Origin: Spizellomyces punctatus DAOM BR117
Taxonomy: Eukaryota; Chytridiomycota; Chytridiomycetes; Spizellomycetales; Spizellomycetaceae
DNA: 64,000 nucleotides
Assembly (NCBI RefSeq): GCF_000182565.1
Contig: NW_015971540.1
Location: 868,476 to 932,475 of the forward strand
Direction of reading: 5' to 3'
The position numbers were made by a program, and so were the translations under genes. Of the stretch, positions 12,346-21,758 are shown piece by piece. A model generated the notes under the pieces. That model did not search any database. It was not told where the DNA came from and saw only the letters and a list, made by a program, of their open reading frames with translations. Each line of letters opens with the position of its first letter. Within the stretch, counting starts at the first letter, position 1.

Positions 12346-12934
12346 GGCGGGCGGGGAGTGTAGATGTTCGAGCAGGCGACCGTCGTTAAACCCGTACTCG
12401 TCGTCGTCGTCGTCTCGTTGTTTGTTGGCGGCGGCAGCGGCGGCGGGTGTCCCGCGGGAAATCGGCGAGTCGTCGTTCCCCTTTTTATGCTTCCCCCTAC
12501 CCGCCCTCTCCAAAAAAAAAAAAAAAGCAGAGCCGATGGGCGTTCACCTCCGATGCCTACTAAGCCTCCCATGGGAGACGCCCATGTTTTTATTCGTGGG
12601 AGGGCGTTCTCATGTGAGTCCACGACTTTCTTTCAATCGAACCAAGAATCGAACCCCTCCTTCATGACAATGGTTCATGACAAAACGAATGGACAAAAGG
12701 TCTTGCTTGCCAACGTCCAAACGATGGAAATAAAGGTCACTGCCGTTCCATGTCGCCATCCATCGAAAGCTTCCCTAGCAAGTGTATTCTGCCCGTCCCA
12801 CACTTCAAACAATATTATACAAGACAACAGAAACTAACCACCATTACATACATCCATCATCTAAGCAGCCCCATAGAAAAAAAAGAAATCCGTCTCAGCC
12901 AAGTGTTGACATGTCTATGAGACATGTAGTAGTG
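12346..12934. other. Intergenic region, same-strand neighbours
   Basis: This separates the SSS transporter start from the DCN1 stop. It holds the alternative in-frame transporter start at 12513, a GAC-type triplet run (about 12396-12416) that would encode the Asp-rich leader of the longer form, and a poly(A) run near 12511. No other gene is evident. Confidence 0.4.
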
Positions 12935-14233
12935 TCAATCATTTTCCTGATATCGCTTCTTTTTCCATATCACGTATTCATCAAATAGGACCGGCCCTGG
13001 AACAAGAATATTGGAGTTATACCACCAGCGAGAGACAAGAATGACAACTTACAAGCACTATTCTCATCATAGTCATGCAGATTTTCTGCCACCGTTGTGG
13101 AGAATTCAAGAAAACTCTTCCATTGGTCCTTATTTATGACTTTGACCGGTCGCTCCTCGTCCAGGAATTCGAGAAAGCGGGTAATATGGGCAAATCTATC
13201 GGATGGCATGAGGATTTGCCACATGCCCTTGGCTGTTTCGCAAGGAAAGAGAACGGGGTCAGTAGACAGTCCGCACGCTCTGGTAACGAGTCACCATACC
13301 GTGCTACCAGTCAAAAGAGGATAGTTAGATGATTGCATGCAACCAAAAAGACAAGGATGATGCCTTACATCTATGCTCAAGCTCTTTTGATCACTCTCTT
13401 TTGCGAAACCAAACGCAAACATGTACAAGTCTTTAAATTCTTCAGGTCTATCGCTTATCCCTCGGAAATGGTCGAGATACTTGATCAGTTTTGCTGTCGA
13501 ATCGGCACTAGACGTCATATTAGTCTGATGTTGATGGAATGCGAATACTCAATCCGACCCGGTACATACCCCAGGCTCTTCATCCCATGTAGCCATTCGT
13601 CCTTTTTAAAGTATCCCATTGTCTGCGCTCCGAGCTTCCATGCAATCACTAATACCTCAATCTAAATCAAGATAAGTAATATGATCAACCGCATTGACTC
13701 TCAACCTATCTGACGAGCGCAGATCTACCCACCGTTGCAGCATCTACCCCCAGATCTTGACAAAATCGCATCACTCCATCTGGCCCTATAACTCCCGGCT
13801 CGTCCGTATCTTTAGATCGAAAAGCGTTTGACTAAAAATATTGAAAGACCCAAAAGCCAATTCTTTTCCTTACCTTCATACTCGCTAAACCATTTAGCAC
13901 ATCGTATCGCACTAAAGTGTTTTGGTGCATCTTGGTCCTGGTCCGCACATGTCAGAAAATACCCGCAAAAAAGGAATGTACACATTGATCGTACCAGTGC
14001 CAGCTCTGACGAAGCAGTCTTTCCTGTACTTGCTCTAAATACAGATTGAGCAGTGACCAAAAGAATGTGAGCAAGTTGACAATTGTCAGCATGACGGGAC
14101 CAAAGAAAAATATTCACAATGAGAAAAACATTTACCTTGACCGACTCGCACGGCCCGTCCCAGTCTTTGTTTTTTTCCTAGGTGACACCTTACTTGTCGT
14201 TGTCGTCGTGCTTGCTCGCTTTTTGGGTGGCAT
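12935..14233 (-). CDS. DCN1-like cullin neddylation co-E3 (DCUN1 family)
   Basis: Exons 14136-14233, 13995-14034, 13874-13937, 13733-13809, 13570-13661, 13369-13507, a probable 4-nt exon 13300-13303, 13053-13232 and 12935-12996 give 251 residues. The Lys/Thr-rich N-terminus (MPPKKRASTTTTTSK) resembles DCUN1D3-5-type tails. The Potentiating-Neddylation domain follows: CAKWFSEYE, GVMRFCQDLGVDAATIEVLV, AWKLGAQTMGYFKKDEWLHG, MFAFGFAKESDQKSLSID, VINKDQWKSFLEFS and YDENSAWPVLFDEYVIWK. The last block holds the DAD patch that recruits cullin. The protein brings Ubc12-NEDD8 to cullin-Rbx1. Without the microexon the reading frame breaks between exons 6 and 8. Confidence 0.93.
13300..13303 (-). other. 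Putative 4-nt microexon in the DCN1-like gene
   Basis: The bases CACG lie between a 65-nt upstream and a 67-nt downstream sub-intron. Each has a GT donor, an AG acceptor and a branch-like motif (CTAAC in the first, CTGAC in the second). Including it restores phase and gives Ile-Asp-His-Ala-Lys-Gly, where human DCUN1D5 has Ile-Asp-Thr-Ala-Lys-Ser. This is inference from phase and splice sites, not from transcripts. Confidence 0.55.
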
Positions 14234-14773
14234 GTCGTAATGCTGGCGTGTTTGGCAATTGTGGGAAAACGGAAAAAGATGACAGACGAGTTCCCAAATG
14301 GGTGGGCAGTGGCACCAACGTCACTACTTGAGTGTAATTTTTACGCTGCTCTGTCGTGTTTAGCAGGAAAAAGGAGGTTATTCAATGCAAAATGTTGCTC
14401 AAAGATCAGTTGCAAAAGAATCCTAAAACGACGACGACGACGAAGATGAGTCCACAAGTTGTAGCTTGACTGTGCCACTCCTCGAAGGCAAAGGCGAAAT
14501 GACAATGGGCGGGCAATGCCGCGCACGCTCTCCATCAAGCCCATTTCCCGTTGGTGATGAAAATGCTCAACCTTTGGACAACCTTTTGGAACATGATGTT
14601 TATTTATCCTTCCAATATTAGTGTCAGTAACTAATAACTAAAAACTATACATTGTTTTACACGCTCATAGATGTCCACCATTTACGACGGAACAATTAGA
14701 CAAAACTAACCGAGGCAACTACAAAAAAGACTAACCTGTACAAAAGACACACACAACTACAAAAAGCATTCCA
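14234..14773. other. Intergenic region upstream of the DCN1-like gene
   Basis: About 540 bp lie between the DCN1 start and the stop of the SH3-PX-PB1 gene, both on the minus strand. There is a CGA/CGT-type triplet run near 14428-14444. No supported gene or RNA is seen. Confidence 0.4.
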
Positions 14774-16362
14774 CTAATTAACATACAAGACAATCTTGCC
14801 CCATCGCCCTCTCACCAACAGTCCCCAGTCCGTCTCTCCATAGACTTGGATGAGCATGCCGCATTCATCCTTGTACCATAAAGTCAGATCCCTTCGCGAT
14901 CGTCCGTCCAACTTGGCCCTAACGTTCCTAACCACGTCTTCAAATCTCGTTGACTCTTCCACTCTCCATGCAATCGTCTCATCATCACCAATGTGCAACT
15001 TTATTTTAACTGATCCGTCTGCTCCATTTCCACGAGATCGTGAGATGGTTTGTCCCGGTCGAGCGATGGTCTGGAACGAGTTGTATTCGGATATCAAGTC
15101 CATGAGGGTGGAACTGACGTCAAACTTTACATCGACGGGCGTGGATACATCTCCCTTTCGTAACATGAAGAATCGGTTGAGTGCAGGCGAGTGTTCAATC
15201 GGTGGAGGGAGGAGGACAAGGTCCGACAAGTAATTATCCAGAGCTAATTTTCGTCGTTCCTTTTCGGCGGGCGAAACGGGCGGTGCAGGTTGTTGGGGCT
15301 TTGCAGAAGGTGGTGGTGGTGGTAAAAAGGGAATGACACGCGGATGATTGGGTTTGCGACCCGATTCAACAGAGAATTGTGTCAATAGAGCGACATGGAG
15401 AGCCCAGAAATCATCAAACACTCTAAACAAGACGTGCTTGGTCGAGTCGTCGAGATGCAGTTCCACAGTGTACTGGAATCGTCCGTCTGGTAGCAACGTA
15501 TCGGCTTGGACATGAGCAGACACAATTTTTGGCAGTTGACGGCCAATACCGGGGTTATAGAATTGCGCTTGTTTGTCCTGATGTTGTGGTGTATTGGGGC
15601 TTGTGGGAGACGGTAGGGAAGCGTGCATATTGGACCGTGGCGGCGGTTGAGCTGATGCCATTGAGGTGGATGGATGCGATGATGATCGTGATGGAAAGCG
15701 AGAATAAGAGTCATGAGACATGGAGGATGAGGACGAGTGTGATGATGAATCATAGTCTACCGATCTTGGATCTGAGACTGTGGAATAGCTGGATTCGTGT
15801 TTACGGTCATCGTCGTAGACGGTAGTCGCAGTGGAGAGATGATAGGAGCGGTGGTGCGATTCCTGTGGCCGCTCCTCCCGTTGCACAGGGTAATACGTTG
15901 GCTGCGACGAGTTTGCTGCTGCCTTGACCTTTTCGAGCGCCTCAAAGTGTGCAATTGGCACCAAGCCGCGGACCCGCGCGACAGGGTTGACAACTTCATA
16001 GTAATGAGCATCGACTTCGTCAAGGACCTACAAAAAAAGCACAAGAGCGGAGTAAGATGTTAGCTGAGCCGCTCGTTTTTCCCGCGCTTCAAGTGCTTAG
16101 GTAGCGCGTCCAAGCGTTGCAAACTTACATAAAAAAAGTCACCAACGTCAAAGCCGAGCTCGTTGACGAAGCGAGGTCTGTAAGGTCTCGTTGCCTTGAT
16201 GACCTTTTTAGGAGGAAGATTATACACATTGTCAGAGTGTGATGATCCTCTTGTTGGAGCGAGAGGTGATTGAACAATGTGGTTGTGGTGGTGTGGTTGA
16301 GAGCGCTGTTGTCCTTGATATCCTCCTCCTCCACCACCACCTCCAAAGAGCGTCGAGAGCAT
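14774..16362 (-). CDS. Bem1/Scd2-like polarity scaffold (SH3-PX-PB1)
   Basis: Two exons (16129-16362 and 14774-16027) give 495 residues. Order: a Gly-rich and His-rich start; one SH3 domain (ATRPYRPRFVNELGFDVGDF, then YVLDEVDAHYYEVVNPVARV and GLVPIAHFE); a Ser/Tyr-rich linker; a PX domain (PKIVSAHVQADTLLPDGRFQ to RVFDDFWALHVALL, with a proline-rich PPxP loop and a C-terminal helix KLALDNYLSDLVLLPP); and a PB1 domain (VKIKLHIGDDETIAWRVEES to GRWGKIVLYVN). Bem1 and Scd2 link Cdc42 to its GEF Cdc24 through PB1 and to PAK through SH3, at phosphoinositide-rich membrane. Those proteins have two SH3 domains. Here only the one before the PX domain is seen, so the first is lost or encoded elsewhere. 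Confidence 0.9.
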
Positions 16363-16754
16363 CGTTAAGTGATAGGTAGGTAGAGCGATAAAAAAACAAA
16401 ATAAAAAAGAAAACGAACGAAAACGAAACGAAATGGAAGCGGGCAGAAAGCAAACTACAAGCACAAGCACAATGCAAGCACAATGAACTTTTGGGTTTCA
16501 AAGAAGGAGGCGTATGTCACGTGATATGACATTGGGGGTGGAGAGATAAGACTTGATATTTCATGCATGCAATTTATGAATGTTATGGCCATATGTGTGT
16601 GCTTGTATGTGTGTGCTTGTATTGATGTGTGTGGTGTGTGTGCGTAGTTGGTGAGTGGGATTTGGAATAATGGACTTTGTTGAGCATTGAATGGAATTGC
16701 AGCCATTGGTACAAAAGCACACAAGTCATGAGGTCGATTGTTCAGATGGTCCCA

Positions 16755-16925
16755 CCCGTGGCCGTTGGCGGTCGTTTGGCGGCCGTTTGGCGGCCGTTGT
16801 CAACCGTCGGTAACCGTCGGTAGCCATTGGCGCTCATGGTGAACATTGGGTGAAATGACCGTTCTGGTCGTTGGCAGTCGTTGGCAGCCGTTGGCAGCCG
16901 TGGGCGGCCGTTGGTGCTCATGGAG
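16755..16925. repeat. Degenerate GC-rich tandem repeat
   Basis: Successive imperfect units resemble CGTTGGCGGC, CGTTTGGCGGC, CGTCGGTAAC and CGTTGGCAGC, interrupted by CATGG-containing segments (GCTCATGG twice). The unit length drifts around 10-14 nt. No reading frame spans the block. It looks like decayed minisatellite DNA. Confidence 0.6.
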
Positions 16926-17732
16926 ACCCATGGGCAAGGGTGGACTTGTACGCCATAAAAATGATCCTACTTGAGGGGATTATGTGGTTTTGAAAACTTT
17001 GCCACTGTCAGACGTGACTTTGCCACAGTGGACGACATGCCCTCATTTTTTTGGTGCTCCAAACGGCTTTTGCACCAATAACCCAAATTGACGGTTATTA
17101 TGACAAGATGGGTAGATATGCGCAGGTCATTTCTGCCAATGACGATAGCGAATGTATACCACCTCCTTGTCGGAATGTGTGCGTTGTCCTCCTTGTCGAC
17201 AAAGGATATGCGCGTGCAAGGACGTGAGAGGCGCGGTCTTTTCAATGCGCGGCTTTCAGAATTGTTTGCTACTGAAAGCTTAAAGTTTTTGGTACAATTT
17301 AATCCATGTAGGCGACGATCGGAAGCAAACCATGCTGCAAAAGGCGCGGTGAACCAGATATCATGCTGAGGCGGCTATGCAGCGAATTTCCTGCTTTCGT
17401 ACGGATCGTGATGGTAAATTACATACTCCCCCCGATCATGGCATATTCTCTAATTGTACTGCCAGCAACCTCAAATAAGCACTGCGCAGCATTGTTAGCG
17501 CGACTGCCCTGGGGGGATCCTGCGGAACAGCCAACAGATTTACAATTGTATCGTCGCTGCTATACACATTGGAATGTCCAGATCGTGGGCCAAACGCAAA
17601 AAGTGCGCAAAACATGTCGATAACCAGAGACTATTTTTGCAATCACGCGCACACAACGTTCATTGTTTGTTCTTTCGAACCTTGTTTTTTCGTGTTCGTC
17701 GTGATGTGGGAGGCATCAAGGTCCTTTTAGCC

Positions 17733-17888
17733 GGAGCATGCTACCATTACTTGCCCCACAATGGGATGTCAACAAAAGTAAATCCTCCGGCTACAGAAAA
17801 GAAAACTGTAGAGTTAGCGGGAGCATGCTACCATCATTGGTCCGCACAATGGGTGTCGATAAAAGCAAACCCCTCAGCTACAGCAAAG
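17733..17888 (+). repeat. Imperfect direct duplication, about 67 bp, two copies
   Basis: Copy 1 starts near 17733 and copy 2 near 17820. Both begin GGAGCATGCTACCAT and share a CACAATGGG core, a run of TAAAAGCAAA/CAAAAGTAAA type and a CTACAG end, with scattered substitutions and one small indel. The start-to-start spacing is about 87 bp. The copies lie 235-390 bp upstream of the secreted-protein start and could be promoter or 5'UTR elements. Confidence 0.65.
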
Positions 17889-18122
17889 TACGCTGCGGAG
17901 GAGAAAACTATCAGTCCTCCTCCGCCTCCCCCGCCTCCCCCGCCTCCCCTGCCTCTTGCTCAATTGCTCAATTTGCAGAGTTCTATAAGTACGTGTTCCC
18001 GCTCTTGACGCCATTCATGCAACCGGAGCAGCAAGTGATTCGAATCCGCGGCTGGAAAGCAATAACTTGTCTCATCGCGATCTTTGCTCTTACTGTTTAC
18101 CTCACTCGGTCCTTCCTCTACC

Positions 18123-18920
18123 ATGTATTTCCACCGCGTTCTGTTGGCCACATTGGCGCTCGGTAGTGTCGCGTCTGCGAACCCGGTGCCAAAGATTGAG
18201 AACGGCCCCGGCCGCGAGCTTGAACATGTCAAGCGGGACGGAACACTGGATTCTTATGCTTGTGAAGCTCAGCTGTCTGGAATCAGCTGTAGCATTCAGA
18301 ACCCGGGATTGAGACTGAATACATGTTGTAGCGTTGGTCTCGCCTTTGTAGTTGCTGGCGGGGTTGTCGGTGGTATTGGTGCATTCCTTTACTGGACGGC
18401 AAAGAACCACGAAAGGTGGTCACGCGTCGTGGGCGGTGAAGATGGCAGCCAGAACAATACTCACCACGCGAAGCGGGCCGAGGAACTGGCAAAAATGCTC
18501 GAGGACATTAACCTATACCTGTCGGAACAAAGTAGCTTCAAGGCACTGACTGATGGGAACAGCACCACGGTTGCCCAAGCTATCGCCATCGAACCCGGCA
18601 GAGGAGTCCTCTTTGGAGAGGTCGAGGTCGACCCGAACGACACGGGTAAAAGCAAGCGTCATCCTGTACCATGGGGTGCACACTATGTATGGGCCAACAT
18701 ATGGTGGTACAACTCGGACCCTCCCATCAGCCAAGGCGGTGCTGAAGCCGCCATCCGTCGTGCTAGTGAAGAGTTGCGCAACCGGGGTATGGCTGCAGGC
18801 GGCTTTGATATCCGTAATCCATGCAACTGGAACGACAAAATGGCCGACTTTTCCCTTATTGAGACGAACGACAAAAACCATGTCGACCACTTTTCCATGT
18901 GGGACAAGAATCCTTTCTAA
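18123..18920 (+). CDS. Predicted secreted or membrane proprotein, function unknown
   Basis: A single-exon gene of 265 residues. I chose MYFHRVLLATLALGSVASA because it forms a textbook signal peptide; an ATG 13 codons upstream would weaken it. After the signal there are three Lys-Arg sites preceded by basic or small residues (HVKR, HAKR, KSKR) that fit Kex2-like cleavage, a Cys-containing segment (YACEAQLSGISC, then LNTCCSVG), a hydrophobic stretch (LAFVVAGGVVGGIGAFLYW) and a Trp-rich C-terminal part (WGAHYVWANIWWYNSD). I do not recognise the family. The layout of signal, pro-segments, hydrophobic segment and dibasic sites resembles processed fungal exported proteins in general. Any specific activity would be a guess. 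Confidence 0.7.
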   Translation: MYFHRVLLATLALGSVASANPVPKIENGPGRELEHVKRDGTLDSYACEAQLSGISCSIQNPGLRLNTCCSVGLAFVVAGGVVGGIGAFLYWTAKNHERWSRVVGGEDGSQNNTHHAKRAEELAKMLEDINLYLSEQSSFKALTDGNSTTVAQAIAIEPGRGVLFGEVEVDPNDTGKSKRHPVPWGAHYVWANIWWYNSDPPISQGGAEAAIRRASEELRNRGMAAGGFDIRNPCNWNDKMADFSLIETNDKNHVDHFSMWDKNPF

Positions 18921-19300
18921 ACAAGACCTCTTTTGTGTTGCTGACGATAAATATAGATGTTGGCTGCAGTTACATATCGATATACACTCTTATAGAATGG
19001 CATTCTGTTACCTTGTCTGAATAAAGAATCTCATAAAATAAAACAAAGTTTCGTTCAAGGTCATTAATAAGCTGTCCACTATATTATGTAATTAGTCCCC
19101 AATTCGGAGATCACCGGAGCACTCGCGTAACTAAGCCTCTCTACTCAGCCTCAGATGATTTTTGACGATTTTGGGTTTTCAAACGACGGCATAAAGGGGG
19201 TGACATTTTCCTTGGGGGGGCATTTCCCATTTTACCTTCATTTCAACTCGCGCATTTGTCCATTTGACAGCGCTCCCTTGTTCGAAAACCCAGTTGGAGA
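18921..19300. other. Intergenic region
   Basis: About 380 bp between the secreted-protein stop and the Kelch-SH3 start, both plus strand. AT-rich AATAAA-like motifs occur just after the stop (about 19020-19045), consistent with a polyadenylation region. Nothing else is seen. Confidence 0.4.
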
Positions 19301-21580
19301 ATGGTCCACGGAAGGAGGACGAGAGGGTGGACCGCGGCTGCGCTGGCTGTTGCCGTGTCGTTCCTTGCTACCTCGCCACCAAATGTCGATGCTTTGGAAG
19401 TGGGCTTGCCTCGGGGCAGTTTTATGATGGCCCACGGACCCGGCTCGATTAAAATATGGGGTGGATCGAAAACGAGCTCCTTTAGTAAGTTGTCTGTTTC
19501 TTTGCTCTCGTCTTGCCGCGTTCCAATATTAACGTGCCATTTCGCGCTCCTCAGACCAGACCCTTCTCCCTTACAACCGCCAACTTGCAGAGACGGACGT
19601 CACGGTCTACTATACAGACTCGAAATTCAATGTCTCCACGAGGCCTATTACGCCGTACATGGCAGCAAGCATGTCCATGACATGCACCGATTATCAAGAT
19701 AAGCGGGCTTGCATTGCGGGCATGTCCATGTTACAAGACGCGACGGACGGAACAGTTTTAACAATGCTCAATCCTAATAATTTTGCGGACCAAAATGTGA
19801 CTGCAATTGGTGCCATGACTCCACGATGGAGTATGTGCGGGGGTCTGTTGGGGGACAAGTGGTATCTGTTTGGTGGTCGTGGAGCTGCCACCAATACCAG
19901 TAAGTTGAACTACTCTCTATCTTAATCAAAGCCAGCCTTAGCACTCACTCAATAATGACCACGTCCAGCGTATTTTGATGATTTTTTTGTTATCAACTTG
20001 GCAACTAAAACCCTCGAGTCAACCGTTACTGCTCCTGCTGTAAAGCGGGGCAGTGCTTGCATGGCACCTGCTGACTCTACCTCTCTTGTGCTCTACGGTG
20101 GAGGCGGAGCAGACGGCGTGTATGACGATACTTGGATTTACAATGCCAATACCAACCAGTGGCGGAACATCACAACTGATGCCAAGGCCAAGGGTCGATA
20201 CCCTGAAGCTCGGTTCGCTGCAGAGTGTGTATTCATAAATGGCAACCTGTACATGTTTGGGGGAGCAAAGATCTTTAACCAGGCCACGAACGAGATTTGG
20301 AGATTTGACGTCCCGAGCCTTTCGTGGCAGTTGGTATTCCCGCCGCTCAATGGTGGCTCATCGACTAGTATCGTCAACCAAGCCTCGCCAAGGTACTATC
20401 CAGCAGTCCTCGGCATAGGGGATCTGTTGGTAGTCTTTGGAGGCCGTGATCTGGAGGGAGATGCCCGCGCTTCAGATGATCCAAACATGTACTTTTTTGA
20501 CGTTAAGCAGAGCAAATGGGTTGACGATGCAACGGCCTTTGCTGCCCTCAAAGGTTCCGCAAATCAAAATAACGGCGGTGGCGGAGGCGGCGGAGGCGAT
20601 GGCGGAAGCAGCAAAACACCTATTATCGCCGGTGTTGCGGGTGGTGCAGTTGCGCTGCTATTGGCCATCGGTGGATTCGTAATGTACAAACGTCGACGAC
20701 CAGCAGCATCAAAACCAGTTAACCTGGAGTATGCGGTTGTTCAAGCCAACAAACCCAACGACGTTGTACAGGGTTCTGGTCAGCCGCCCCGACCTCCTTC
20801 TCCGTCAGTACCGCCTGCTTCGCAGTTGGGAGCTTCCGCGCGACCATTATCGCAGGAGACGATTGTCGTACCTCCTCTGGTGCCTGGCCAGACATCCCCG
20901 GCAGCTGCCCAAGACTATTATATGACATCTACCCCTGCTCAACTGTATGGATCCGCTGCGGCCCTTCGTCCAGAGAACTATCAGACACCATCACCCTTAC
21001 CTGCTAATGAGCCGTATCAGCCCGGCCCCGCTCAATACGACCGGCCCCACTCGACTGCACAATTGGCTTCCCATCAGTCGTACCAGCCTACCCCAGGGTC
21101 CTATGAGCAGGCCAGGTTGCCCCACTCTGAACACTATGAGCGTCCCGTTTCTCCCTATGGAGATTTATCTCAGAGGCGCGCGTCTTTGGATAGGGTTATG
21201 ACACAGAGTAGTCCCCCTCCTTATTCGTTTCCTATGACGGATGCCCTGCACACTGCAGTTGTGCGAGATGTAACCCTTCCCGTTGGACCAGCAAAGGGTG
21301 ATAAGATTGTCCCTGTTGACGAATCGGAAGGCCTCCTGCACATTGGCAAGATTGGGTTCCAACCCAGGGCTGGAGGAAATAGCGACGAGATTGCCATCTC
21401 TCCTGGAGATATTCTTTACGTCAAGTGGGTTTCCTTACCTATCGTCATATTCTGCTTGTATTCCGACTAACATTACATTCTTTTAGGGAGCTATTCCGAG
21501 ACGGGTGGGCATTGGGATGGAATTCTACCAAAGGCACCAGCGGATTCTTTCCGTATAATTGCGTAGAGAAGTCTGGTTAG
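19301..21580 (+). CDS. Kelch-repeat membrane protein with cytoplasmic SH3 domain
   Basis: Exons 19301-19484, 19555-19899, 19969-21424 and 21487-21580 give 692 residues. An N-terminal signal (AAALAVAVSFLATSPPNVDA) is followed by a Kelch-type beta-propeller ectodomain with repeated units: KWYLFGGRGA, LVLYGGGGADGVYDDTWIYN, LYMFGGAKIFNQATNEIWRF and LLVVFGGRDLEGDARASDD. A Gly-rich hinge, one TM helix (IIAGVAGGAVALLLAIGGFV) with a KRRRP stop-transfer, and a Pro/Tyr/Ser-rich tail come next. The last exons complete an SH3 fold: ISPGDILYVKELFRDGWALG, then GTSGFFPYNCVE. This suggests a surface receptor or sensor that recruits proline-rich partners inside the cell. Similar Kelch-TM proteins occur in fungi; the terminal SH3 is the notable part. 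Confidence 0.88.
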
Positions 21581-21758
21581 ATATAAACCTTATTAGATGT
21601 CTGCTCATGTGTTTGTATGCCATATATTTTGATAAATTTGTGTAGAAAGATTATAAACAAAAGAACGCAAGTTGGACCCTCAACACGTGACACGATCATG
21701 ACGATCCAAAAATCACCGACACGCTTTAAGCGCTTTTTGGGTCAACAAAGACGGGTGG

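Larger units (their letters stand above)
16363..18122. other. Long intergenic region with repeats
   Basis: This 1.76-kb stretch lies between the divergent SH3-PX-PB1 and secreted-protein genes. It contains alternating TG tracts (about 16590-16645), a degenerate CGTTGGCGGC-type repeat block (16755-16925), a direct duplication (17733-17888) and a C-rich pyrimidine tract (about 17915-17953). Open frames here are short and low in complexity; none is supported as a gene. Confidence 0.55.

Noticed and set aside
12346-12513. An Ala/Asp-rich N-terminal extension of the SSS transporter.
   Set aside because: It is open and in frame but low in complexity. The ATG at 12345 directly precedes helix 1, so I used that; transcript data could reverse this.
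16755-16925. The repeat block as a CRISPR-like or transposon terminal structure.
   Set aside because: Units are short, unequal and without spacers, inverted ends or target duplications. It is best seen as a decayed minisatellite.
17574-18008. A proline-tract ORF upstream of the exported-protein gene.
   Set aside because: It is open only because of the C-rich tract and the duplicated segment. No domain, no good start context and no splice support.
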